This document shows, piece by piece, positions 33,909 through 42,351 of a DNA stretch of 62,266 nucleotides; positions within the stretch are counted from its first letter, which is position 1; every line of letters begins with the position of its first letter. The stretch is from NCBI RefSeq assembly GCF_003386535.1, contig NZ_QTTN01000040.1, positions 1 through 62,266 of the forward strand, in the 5' to 3' direction. Made by a program: the position numbers and the translations under genes. This DNA comes from Paenibacillus taihuensis. Lineage in GTDB: Bacteria > Bacillota > Bacilli > Paenibacillales > Paenibacillaceae. The notes under the pieces are model-generated. The model was not told the origin of the DNA. It searched no databases and worked only from the letters and a program-made list of their open reading frames with translations.

Positions 33909-35249
33909 TTACTTATACGAACGCATTGCTTTGCCAATCTCGCGCAGCGTCGGCTTCTTGCCATACATGAGCACGCCTGCGCGGTAAATCTTCGCCGACA
34001 GCCAGCCTGCGGCTAGAATCGACGCGAGCAATATAGCAATCGACAGCCATACTTGCCATAGCGGCGGATCGGATAATCCGAGCCGGACGACCATCGCATA
34101 AGGCGAGAAGAACGGGATGAACGACGACACTTTCACAAGCGTCGAGCCTGGGTTCTGAATGCCTCCGAGGATACAGATGTAGAAACCGGCAAGCGAAATC
34201 ATTGTGATTGGCAGGACCGCTTGACCGAGGTCTTCGGTACGGCTGACAATCGATCCGACTGCCGCGAACAGTGTCGCGAACAGGTAGTAGCCTGTTAAGA
34301 AGAACAGGAGCGCGTAGATAACGAGAACCGGATCGATATTGCTGAGCGAGATACCCATGTCGCCAAGCTTCTCTTTATTATGCGGCAGCGTCATGTTGAT
34401 GACGATAACCACAATGTAGATCGCCAGCTGAACCAGCACAACAAGGAACATGCCGAATATTTTGCCGAACATCGCCCTTAGAGGGGCCACACTCGTAATG
34501 AGAATCTCCATAACCCGGGAGCTCTTCTCTGCCGTAATTTCACTGGCAATCATTTGACCGCTGATCATAATGGCCATGAAGAGCAAGATAATGATGACGT
34601 ATACCGTCAGCATATCCATCCCCTGCTCCTCTTCCGTCTTGCCTTGGCCGATCGAGCCTGCGCCGCCGTTCGTTGAGATTTGCACCGTGTCGAGCTGGAC
34701 CGGCGAACGCAGAAGCGTCATCAGCTCATCGCTTAGACCGCCGCCGCGTAGAATCGCCTCCTGCTTGACACCTTGAAGCGCGCCTTTCAGCGACTGCGAT
34801 ACCTTGCCTTCCATAAGGCTCTCCGACTTGTACGTCACGATCGGGAAATCGCCTTTGTTCTTGCTCGGCGTGAAGGTGATATATCCGTCGATCGTGCCAT
34901 CGGCTACTGCTTTCTTGAGCGCTTCTTCATTGTCTTTATCCGAGTCGTTTGCCGGCTTAATGGTGACAATGTTCAGATCTGGCTTCGGCTGCTGGCTCTT
35001 GTAATATTCCGTAAGCAGCGTGCCGATCTGGCTGGCCGTAAACATCTGCGAGCTGGTCTGATCTACCGTTGTTACCAGGTAACCGACCGGCGTCGGCTTG
35101 CTTTCACCGCTAAACTGGGAAATGATATAGGGCAGGTTGATACCAATGCTCATAATGACTGCAATGATAAGTGTTGTAATCATAAAAGATTTTGCTCTCA
35201 GCTTGTTGCGCGCCGTAAATCCGACAACCGTCCAAAAGCCGCTATTCAT
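33909..35249 (-). CDS. ABC-2 type permease, NatB/YhaP-like
   Basis: A 446-residue permease: an N-terminal helix (residues about 20-45), a large extracytoplasmic domain of about 165 residues, then five C-terminal helices (YVIIILLFMAIMISGQMIA, VLPITMISLAGFYICILGG). This layout is that of NatB/YhaP subunits that export sodium or unknown compounds. ATG 35249 follows AGGTGAG; it overlaps the ATPase gene by 8 bases, so the two are coupled. Confidence 0.88.
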   Translation of the reverse strand: MNSGFWTVVGFTARNKLRAKSFMITTLIIAVIMSIGINLPYIISQFSGESKPTPVGYLVTTVDQTSSQMFTASQIGTLLTEYYKSQQPKPDLNIVTIKPANDSDKDNEEALKKAVADGTIDGYITFTPSKNKGDFPIVTYKSESLMEGKVSQSLKGALQGVKQEAILRGGGLSDELMTLLRSPVQLDTVQISTNGGAGSIGQGKTEEEQGMDMLTVYVIIILLFMAIMISGQMIASEITAEKSSRVMEILITSVAPLRAMFGKIFGMFLVVLVQLAIYIVVIVINMTLPHNKEKLGDMGISLSNIDPVLVIYALLFFLTGYYLFATLFAAVGSIVSRTEDLGQAVLPITMISLAGFYICILGGIQNPGSTLVKVSSFIPFFSPYAMVVRLGLSDPPLWQVWLSIAILLASILAAGWLSAKIYRAGVLMYGKKPTLREIGKAMRSYK

Positions 35250-36144
35250 GGTTCTCACCTACTGTCTTAATGAAGATTTCGTTAAGCGTCGGCTCCATAA
35301 TTTCGAAGCGTGTTACATTCGTCTGACGGAGCGCTTGTTCCAGCACGGGCCGTCCCGCTTCTTCGCTGCTGATGAGCAGCTCGTAGCCATACTCATGGCG
35401 AGTGACGTTCATAACCCCATGAATATCGGCCAATCCGGACACGTCGCCCTCTGTAGCGAGGATGATGCGTTCCCGCGGAAACTGTTTCTTGATTGCTTTG
35501 AGATTGCCCTGCAGTACAGGATTGGACCTATGTAAAATCGTAATATTGCGGCATAGCTCCTCCACATGCTCCATCCGATGCGTCGAGAACAGGATGCTCG
35601 TGCCGCCGTCGCGAAGCTCTTTCACCGTTGACTTCAGCAGCTCTACGTTGACCGGGTCAAGTCCGCTGAATGCTTCGTCCATAATGACGATGCTCGGCTT
35701 ATGGATGACCGACGCGATGAATTGGATCTTCTGCTGGTTGCCCTTCGACAGCTCTTCAACCTTCTTGCCGTAATACTCCGGCACTGCAAAACGATCCAGC
35801 CAGCGCTTCAAGTTCTGATCCGCATCCCGCCGCGACATGCCGCGCAGCTGCGCCAAATATATGATTTGGTCACTTACCATTACCTTCGGATATAGCCCCC
35901 GCTCCTCCGGCAAATAGCCGAGTCCGCGCAGCTGTTCTTTACTGTAGGCTTTGCCGTTGTACCGGATTTTGCCGGAATCCGGATAGATTAATCCGAGCAC
36001 CATCCGCATCGTTGTCGTCTTCCCCGCCCCGTTCGCGCCAAGCAGACCGTAAATCTCCCCCTGCTCTACCTCGAAGCTGATGCCATTCACCGCTGTCTTC
36101 TCGCCGTACTGCTTGAAAACTTGTTCAAGTGATAATGCGTTCAT
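35242..36144 (-). CDS. ABC exporter ATPase, NatA/YhaQ-like
   Basis: A 300-residue ATPase: Walker A GANGAGKTT near residue 36, LPEERGLYPKVMV in the Q-loop region, signature ELSKGNQQKIQF near 133, Walker B IVIMDEAFSGLDP and STHRMEH switch. The LSKGNQQK signature and EERGLYP are typical of the NatA/YhaQ subgroup. ATG 36144 is the supported start; an upstream extension of 45 codons has no homology. It forms an exporter with the following permease gene. Confidence 0.9.
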   Translation of the reverse strand: MNALSLEQVFKQYGEKTAVNGISFEVEQGEIYGLLGANGAGKTTTMRMVLGLIYPDSGKIRYNGKAYSKEQLRGLGYLPEERGLYPKVMVSDQIIYLAQLRGMSRRDADQNLKRWLDRFAVPEYYGKKVEELSKGNQQKIQFIASVIHKPSIVIMDEAFSGLDPVNVELLKSTVKELRDGGTSILFSTHRMEHVEELCRNITILHRSNPVLQGNLKAIKKQFPRERIILATEGDVSGLADIHGVMNVTRHEYGYELLISSEEAGRPVLEQALRQTNVTRFEIMEPTLNEIFIKTVGENHE

Positions 36145-36228
36145 TTCCTGGATAACTCCTCTCACAGACGTGATATGTACAGTATAAGCAAGAGGGGGAA
36201 TGAAAGTAAACCATTGGTAAAAAAGGAT

Positions 36229-36300
36229 AGTGGAGAAGCAGGAGGAGGAATAGGTGGGGGAAGCGTGCCCTCCGGGCACTCCTCCACCTACTCCTCCACT
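36229..36300. repeat. 72-bp imperfect inverted repeat
   Basis: Nested arms AGTGGAG/CTCCACT, AGGTGG/CCACCT and GTGCCC/GGGCAC fold the whole segment into one long hairpin with a 3-base tip. It lies about 85 bases upstream of the NatA-like start. The remaining DNA of 36145-36663 holds the hairpin at 36320 and array E and no gene. Confidence 0.75.
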
Positions 36301-36319
36301 GAGGGAGGAGCAGAAAGAA

Positions 36320-36346
36320 GACCGCCGGATTTATACTTCCGGCGGC
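36320..36346 (-). terminator. Hairpin downstream of array E
   Basis: CCGCCGG and CCGGCGG form a 7-bp GC stem with a 10-base loop; on the minus strand TCTTCTTTCT follows. It would terminate a transcript from the membrane protein gene after passing through array E. Confidence 0.5.
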
Positions 36347-36388
36347 CTTCTGGTTCTCTTAGCCGACTTTCGGTGCGGTTTGGCTGCT

Positions 36389-36637
36389 GAGCGCATGTAT
36401 GTGTTTTCTCTGCTGCAGAACGTTTGTTGGATTGTTCGGCTGCGAAGCTGAGAGATCCCAATACGCTCTCTCATTACCTGAATCGTGCCGTTTGTCCGCT
36501 GAGAGTGCCGATTCGGATCTCTCAGCGGTATAAAACAACCAACTCCCCCCCTCATCTGGAGCTGAGAGATCCCAATACGATCTCTCAGCGCTTGAATCGA
36601 GCCATTTGTTCGCCGAGAATGCCGATTCGGATCTCTC
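36389..36637. repeat. Palindrome array E (GAGAGATCC / GAGAGTGCC units)
   Basis: Four 23-bp units start at 36450, 36501, 36564 and 36615, with a degenerate 22-bp unit at 36389. Distances are 61, 51, 63 and 51 bp. Units 1 and 3 share GAGAGATCCCAATACG; units 2 and 4 share ATGCCGATTCGGATCTCTC or close to it, so the units alternate. The array ends 27 bases from the stop of the gene at 36664. Confidence 0.88.
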
Positions 36638-36663
36638 AGCCGAGTTTCGGCGCGGTTTCTCGA

Positions 36664-37110
36664 TCAAGCCCCGTGCGCTTTCCCACTTTCACGGCTCGTA
36701 TTCACGGAACAAGCCACGCACCGGCAGTTGACCGAATGCCGCCTAGTATCTTCCGCATCCTTATTCAATAGATCCAACAAGCACTCCTGCTCCCGCAGTC
36801 CCTTTGCAATATCGTAGTAAATATCGCTCAGCGGCGGCGGCGAAGCATCGTTGTCATATACGCCAGGAAACTGGCCAAGCTCCTGTACAACTGTAGATCG
36901 CCCGCTTCGGCGCGCTGGTCGAAATTGCCTCGATTCCCACTTCAAAATAACCAGCATCAGCAGCGCGGACCCTAGCATCCACAGCCCCGACCGCCATGAC
37001 GAAGTAAAGCCGATGACAAGGCAAGCGAACCCAATCGCCGGATATATAAACACCACCGTAACCGTTGCAATGAGCAGCCTGATCAGCCAAGAACCGAGCG
37101 AACTCCCCAT
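36664..37110 (-). CDS. Small membrane protein of unknown function
   Basis: A 148-residue protein with two or three N-terminal hydrophobic segments (WLIRLLIATVTVVFIYPAIG; WMLGSALLMLVILKW) and a soluble C-terminal half. The tail contains CRCVAC, a possible metal or disulfide site, after an acidic helix (GLREQECLLDLLNKDAED). I do not recognise a family. ATG 37110 has AGAGGTG six bases upstream. It stands alone upstream of array E. Confidence 0.6.
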   Translation of the reverse strand: MGSSLGSWLIRLLIATVTVVFIYPAIGFACLVIGFTSSWRSGLWMLGSALLMLVILKWESRQFRPARRSGRSTVVQELGQFPGVYDNDASPPPLSDIYYDIAKGLREQECLLDLLNKDAEDTRRHSVNCRCVACSVNTSRESGKAHGA

Positions 37111-37235
37111 GGGCTGCACCTCTTTCACCTGTTGTTACTCATAGTTATGCAGCGACGGGTTATCCCTATTTTGACGATATAAAAAGACGACCGAACGCTC
37201 TCCCAAGCGCACAGCCGCCTCCAACCTCCAACCTA

Positions 37236-38684
37236 CTATTCCTTGCAAATCCGCTCATGCAGAAAATCAACCAAATGCAGTGCCTCCATCTTCCCGCTCA
37301 TGCCGTGCTTCTCGATGCCAAGCTTCATCTGCAGCAAGCAGCCTGGATTGCTCGTCAGCAAGTAGTGCGCGTCGGTCTGTCTCACATGGTCCATCTTATG
37401 ATCGAGAATTTGACCCGCCATCTCCGGCTGGGTCAAGTTGTAGATGCCCGCCGACCCGCAGCAGCGGTCCGACTCGAAGAGCTCGACGAACTCCGCGTTC
37501 GCGACGCTCTTCATCAGCTTGCGCGGCGCCTCGGAGGAGCGCATGACGTTGCGCAGATGGCATGAATCCTGGTACGTGATGCGCACCGGATCAGCAGCCG
37601 AGAAGCTGACGCCGCTGCAGCTGCCACCGCAGCCAACGGCTGGAGCGCTCGCCTGCTCCTTGCCCGCTGCTACCGCGGTCGCAGCGGCCGTCTGCAGGCG
37701 GCCGTGCTCCACGAGCAGCTTGCTCACGTCAAGCGTCCTCTTCGCGAACCACTTGGCGTCGGTCGCATACTCCGGATCATCGTGCAGCAGATGATCGTAC
37801 TCGACGAGCAGCGCGCCGCAGCCGCCCGCGTTCGAGGCGATCCAATCGACGCCCGCCGCTTTGAACGCGGTAATGTTGCGTTTCGCGAGCTCGCGCGCGC
37901 CGGCTTGCTCGCCGCTATGCGCATGCAGAGCACCGCAGCAGTTCTGCGACTTGGGAATGACGACGTCGAAGCCCGCCGCATTGAGCAGCTCGACCGTATG
38001 CTTGTTCGTCTCCGTGAACAGCACATCCATAATGCAGCCGCGGAACAAGCCGACGGTGCCGACACGCTCTCCCAGGGCGGGATGAACGGAACCGATCTGT
38101 TCCACAACGCCGCGATACGACGCATCGGGCAGGATGCGTTCCATCTGTTCCATATGCTTCGGGAACAGCTTCATAATGCCCGCGCCGCGCACGAGCTTCC
38201 GAAGCCCTGACTTCTGGTACACCTGCAGTGCGCCGCCTAGCAAGCGCATGCGTTCCTGATGCGGAAACATCCCCTCGAAAGCGGTCTTCCGCGCCAGCTT
38301 CACCCACCAGCGATGGCTCTCCGTATGCTGCTCCACCGAATCCCGCGCCTGCTCGAGCAGCTGCCCGTACTTCACGTCTGCGGGACATGCAGGCTCACAC
38401 GCACGGCAACCGAGACAATGATTCATTTGCGTCTCGAATGCATAATCCGGGTCCATCAAGCCGTCCGCAACAGCTTTCATCAGTGCAATTCGGCCTCGCG
38501 GCGATTCCGCTTCGATTCCCGTCTCGCGGAACGTCGGACAAGCCGGTAAGCAGAACCCACAGCGCATGCAGTTCGTCAGTTGATCGTAGTTCAACGTACT
38601 CTTCAGCGTCGTTGCCAGCTCCCTGCACGAGCCACCATCTTTGCTCTCCTTCGCTTCCAGCATAGACACGAGCAGGTTAGGCAT
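37236..38684 (-). CDS. glcF: Glycolate oxidase iron-sulfur subunit
   Basis: A 482-residue GlcF-like protein. Two [4Fe-4S] ferredoxin motifs stand at CMRCGFCLPACPTF (near residue 39) and CLGCRACEPACP (near 90); two CCG domains follow (SQNCCGALHAHSGE; SDRCCGSAGIYNLT). An Ala/Gly/Cys-rich insertion (VAAGKEQASAP, VGCGGSC) of about 30 residues interrupts the segment before the second CCG domain. It passes electrons from GlcD to the respiratory chain. The start overlaps the end of glcD by 8 bases. Confidence 0.9.
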   Translation of the reverse strand: MPNLLVSMLEAKESKDGGSCRELATTLKSTLNYDQLTNCMRCGFCLPACPTFRETGIEAESPRGRIALMKAVADGLMDPDYAFETQMNHCLGCRACEPACPADVKYGQLLEQARDSVEQHTESHRWWVKLARKTAFEGMFPHQERMRLLGGALQVYQKSGLRKLVRGAGIMKLFPKHMEQMERILPDASYRGVVEQIGSVHPALGERVGTVGLFRGCIMDVLFTETNKHTVELLNAAGFDVVIPKSQNCCGALHAHSGEQAGARELAKRNITAFKAAGVDWIASNAGGCGALLVEYDHLLHDDPEYATDAKWFAKRTLDVSKLLVEHGRLQTAAATAVAAGKEQASAPAVGCGGSCSGVSFSAADPVRITYQDSCHLRNVMRSSEAPRKLMKSVANAEFVELFESDRCCGSAGIYNLTQPEMAGQILDHKMDHVRQTDAHYLLTSNPGCLLQMKLGIEKHGMSGKMEALHLVDFLHERICKE

Positions 38685-40092
38685 GGCCAAGCACCACCCT
38701 TTTGCGAGAAGCTTTGGCGAACATTTTGCCCGGGTTCAGAATGTTGTTCGGGTCAAAAGCCGTCTTGATCGCCCGCATTACTTCAATCCCCGCAGGACCT
38801 ACCTTCCACTCCAGGTAAGGCGCCTTCACAAGCCCTACGCCATGCTCCCCGGTAATCGTGCCTCCGAGCCGAATCGCAGCTTCGAAAATCTCTTCAAAAG
38901 CCGCCTCAACCCGATGGATTTCATCCTTATCGCGCGCGTCCGTCGTCGCCGTCGGATGCAAATTGCCGTCGCCGGCATGCCCGAACGTACAGATCGTCAC
39001 ATTGTGCCGCTCCGCAATTTCATTGATCGCGAGCACCATCTCGGCGATCTTCGAACGAGGCACCGTCGCATCCTCGAGAATCGTCGTCGGCCGCAATCGC
39101 GCCAGCGCCGTGAATGCGCTCCGCCGCGCAGTAAGCAGCTTCAGCGCTTCGGCTTCATCGGCTGCAATGCTGACCCGCTCGGCATTTTCGCTTCGGCAAA
39201 TGTCCGCGATGCGCGCAATGTCCCGCTCCACCATCTCGGGATCGCCGTCCTGCTCGATGAGCAGAATCGCATCCATCTCGAGCGGCAGCCCCAGCTTCGC
39301 AAAATCATCCACGACCCGGATCGTCGGATTATCCAGAAACTCGAGCGTTGCCGGAATGATGCGGTTCTCGATGATTTTGGACACCGTCCGGGCAGCGCCG
39401 TAGAGGTCCTTGTACATCGCAAGCATCGTCTTCTTCGTCTTCGGCGGCGGAATCAGCTTCAGCGTCGCTTCCGTCACAACGGCGAGCGTACCTTCCGAAC
39501 CGACGAGCAGCTTCGTAAGATCATAGCCGGCCACATCCTTCATCAGCTTGCCGCCTGTCCGGATGATTTCGCCGCTGGCGAGCACGGCTTCAAGGCCGAT
39601 GACGTAATCTTTTGTCGTGCCGTACTTAAGCCCCCGCAACCCGCCGGAGCATTCCGCGATGTTGCCGCCAATCGTCGATATCGCCATGCTGCTCGGGTCA
39701 GGCGGATAGAACAGCCCCAGTCCCTCGACATGCGTAATGAACTGCTTCGTGTTAAGGCCGGGCTGAACGGTTGCAGTCAGATTTTCAAGATCAACCTCCA
39801 GAATGCGGTTCATCCGGTGCATGACCATGACGACGCCGCCTTCGACCGGAACCGTCCCTCCGCACAGATTCGTGCCCGATCCCCGGCTCACCACAGGAAC
39901 TCGCTCTTCATTAAGCAGCTTCAAGATCGTCGACACCTGCGCCGTATTTTCGGGATAAATGACCCCGTCCGGCAGCGATTGCAGCATTGGCGTACCGTCG
40001 TAGGAATGCGTAATCAATGATTCCTTGTCATCCTTAAACCACTGGCTGCCGACAATTTCGCGCAGCTTCTGTTTCACTGAGTCACCTAGCAT
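38677..40092 (-). CDS. glcD: Glycolate oxidase FAD subunit
   Basis: A 471-residue FAD-linked oxidase. The PCMH FAD-binding domain has VVSRGSGTNLCGGTVP near residue 67 and NIAECSGGLRGLKYGTT near 145; the C-terminal cap has FGHAGDGNLHP and GEHGVGLVKAPYL. It oxidises glycolate or a related 2-hydroxyacid. With GlcF alone (no GlcE in the window) it resembles the two-subunit arrangement of many Bacillales. It is divergent from a GntR/FCD regulator with a palindromic site between them. Confidence 0.92.
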   Translation of the reverse strand: MLGDSVKQKLREIVGSQWFKDDKESLITHSYDGTPMLQSLPDGVIYPENTAQVSTILKLLNEERVPVVSRGSGTNLCGGTVPVEGGVVMVMHRMNRILEVDLENLTATVQPGLNTKQFITHVEGLGLFYPPDPSSMAISTIGGNIAECSGGLRGLKYGTTKDYVIGLEAVLASGEIIRTGGKLMKDVAGYDLTKLLVGSEGTLAVVTEATLKLIPPPKTKKTMLAMYKDLYGAARTVSKIIENRIIPATLEFLDNPTIRVVDDFAKLGLPLEMDAILLIEQDGDPEMVERDIARIADICRSENAERVSIAADEAEALKLLTARRSAFTALARLRPTTILEDATVPRSKIAEMVLAINEIAERHNVTICTFGHAGDGNLHPTATTDARDKDEIHRVEAAFEEIFEAAIRLGGTITGEHGVGLVKAPYLEWKVGPAGIEVMRAIKTAFDPNNILNPGKMFAKASRKRVVLGHA

Positions 40093-40135
40093 AATAGAAC
40101 GATTCCCCCCTAGCCTTATATGAATAATAGATCAG

Positions 40136-40148
40136 GTCATCTGATGAC
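40136..40148. promoter_or_regulatory. Candidate FCD/GntR operator
   Basis: GTCATC-T-GATGAC is a perfect 6-bp inverted repeat with one central base, lying 44 bases upstream of glcD and about 100 bases before the GntR gene. The form fits FadR/GlcC-type sites. Confidence 0.6.
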
Positions 40149-40246
40149 TTTGTTTTGAAAGTAGTATATCATAAGATGGAGAAACGGGATATCGAAAAAT
40201 CGCGCTGACCACCGTCAATCGCACCGTTATCCGAAGGAGGACCTTC

Positions 40247-40963
40247 ATGCAAGCAAAGCCGCTCAAGAGCTACGAATGGGTATCCCGCGAGCTGGGTGAT
40301 CGCATCGCCGCAGGCGACCTGAAGCCGGGGGACAAGCTTCCCTCCGTTGTCGACCTCGCTGCTCAATATAACGTCGGGCGCTCCACGATCCGCGAAGCGT
40401 TAAGTGCGCTCAAGGCACGGGGGCTGCTCGACATCCGCCAAGGCGGCGGCACTTTTGTGCTTGCTCCTCCGGAGCCTCAGGAAGAATCGACCGCTGCTGT
40501 TCGAGAAGATTGGCTGGACCGCGCCGATTCGCTGCTCCAGCTGCTCGAAGTGCGCAAAGTGCTCGAGACCGGCTGCGCTTCGCTTGCCGCTAAGCATCGC
40601 AGCGCGGATGATCTTGCCGCCATGGAAGCCACGCTTGCGCAGATGGAGCAGCGGCTCGACGATGAAGCGTTCGGCGAGCAAGCCGATGTGCAGCTGCACG
40701 AGCAAATCGCACGCGCGTCGCGCAATCCGATGCTGGTCGAGCTGATGAAGTCGCTCTCGCAGCGCCTTCACGAGAGCATGCGCGATACGCGCTCGCTCTG
40801 GTTTTACGGCGAGCAGCAGTCAGCGCGCCGGCTGCTCGAGGAGCACAGCGGCATCGTCGACGCGATCCGGCTGCAGGATGCCGGCCAGGCCGCATCACGA
40901 ATGGACGCGCATCTCTCCAAGGTGGAGCAGGTGCTGCGTGAAAAAACCGGCAGTCTCTCTTAG
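40247..40963 (+). CDS. GntR-family regulator with FCD domain (GlcC/LldR-like)
   Basis: A 238-residue regulator: GntR winged HTH in residues 8-75 (LKPGDKLPSVVDLAAQYNVGRSTIREAL, RQGGGTFV) and an FCD ligand domain (residues about 90-230) with ELMKSLSQRLHESM. FCD proteins bind carboxylates such as glycolate or lactate, fitting control of the divergent glcDF operon. The ATG follows GAAGGAGG. Confidence 0.88.
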   Translation: MQAKPLKSYEWVSRELGDRIAAGDLKPGDKLPSVVDLAAQYNVGRSTIREALSALKARGLLDIRQGGGTFVLAPPEPQEESTAAVREDWLDRADSLLQLLEVRKVLETGCASLAAKHRSADDLAAMEATLAQMEQRLDDEAFGEQADVQLHEQIARASRNPMLVELMKSLSQRLHESMRDTRSLWFYGEQQSARRLLEEHSGIVDAIRLQDAGQAASRMDAHLSKVEQVLREKTGSLS

Positions 40964-40980
40964 GAGATTGCCGGTTTTTT
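40941..40980. terminator. Bidirectional terminator after the GntR gene
   Basis: AACCGGCA and TGCCGGTT arms with an imperfect inner stem are flanked by A6 and T6. It overlaps the last codons of the regulator gene. Confidence 0.9.
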
Positions 40981-41025
40981 CTGCTGTAGAGCTCTACCGG
41001 GAGGAGCGGTCCCGCTTTGAGGCCG

Positions 41026-41625
41026 AATTGCTCTACTTCGCGCCCCGAGAGCGGCTTTTTCCTCTCTCATGCACCATTCTCGGCCAATGTAGCTACCTGG
41101 AGCACTCTCTTTCACTCATTTGGCCAATTTTTAGTTAATGTAGCTACCTGGAGGACACTCTTTTGCTCATTTGGCCGATTTTCGGCCAATGTAGCTACCT
41201 GGAGGACTCATCTTTCGCTCAATTGGCCGTTCTTCAGTTAATCTTACACATGTAACCGGTCTGCTGGAATTCTTTAGCTAAATCTCGCCGAATCTCACAC
41301 ATGTAGCTGGTCTGCTAGACTTCTTCGGCCAAAACTCGCCAAATCTCACACATGTAGCTGGTTGGCTGGACTTCTTTAGCTAAATCTCGCCGAATCGCGC
41401 ACATGTAGCTGGTTCGCTGGACTTCTTTAGCTAAATCTCGCCGAATCGCGCACATGTAGCCGGTCTGCTGAAGTCGCAGTTTGATAAGAGAAAAACGCCT
41501 TAGTTTGTGTCCACTTTCTTGACAGAGGTCCAATTGCTCTACTTCGCGCCCCGAGAGCGGCTTTTTCCTCTCTCACGCACCATATCTGCTGTTGCCGCTC
41601 GCAGAGAGCGAGTTTCCCCTCTCTC
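41026..41625. repeat. Palindrome/tandem array F with 51-bp period
   Basis: Eight ATGTA-headed modules start at 41087, 41138, 41189, 41250, 41301, 41352, 41403 and 41454 (distances 51, 51, 61, 51, 51, 51, 51). The first three carry ATGTAGCTACCTGGA, the last four ATGTAGCTGG or ATGTAGCCGG with an inner TTAGCTAAA. GAGAGCGG...CCTCTCTC palindromes flank the array at 41047, 41553 and 41604 (last two 51 bp apart). A segment of about 52 bp (41026 and 41532) is directly repeated with one mismatch on both sides. No gene is present in 40981-41668. Confidence 0.93.
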
Positions 41626-41668
41626 AGTCCCAATCCCCAATGGCCAGCTGCCCTTCGCGCACTACAAT

Positions 41669-42247
<579 letters not shown>

Positions 42248-42280
42248 TTAAAGATCCACCTGCACCTGCAAAAGTTATCC

Positions 42281-42322
42281 CCTTAACCTTAACCTTAACC
42301 TTAACCTTAACCTTGCCCTTGC
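42281..42322. repeat. Telomere-like CCTTAA tandem repeat inside an operon
   Basis: Five perfect CCTTAA units and two degenerate CCTTGC-like units, followed by repeats of CTCCTG up to the kinase stop codon. The operon mRNA strand therefore reads GGAGCAGGAGCAGG then repeated GGTTAA, a G-rich leader just upstream of the isomerase gene. Confidence 0.9.
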
Positions 42323-42351
42323 CCGCGACCACCCTGCTCCTGCTCCTGCTC

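Noticed and set aside
38641..40020. A 459-codon plus-strand frame opposite glcD
   Set aside because: Composition is that of an antisense shadow, and glcD on the minus strand has all motifs of its family.
41087..41504. Array F considered as a repeat-coding gene or minisatellite protein
   Set aside because: The 51-bp unit is divisible by three, but no frame through it starts with a ribosome site and continues through the whole array as a sensible protein.
42281..42310. CCTTAA repeats considered as a true telomere
   Set aside because: They lie inside an operon between two intact genes far from the window ends.
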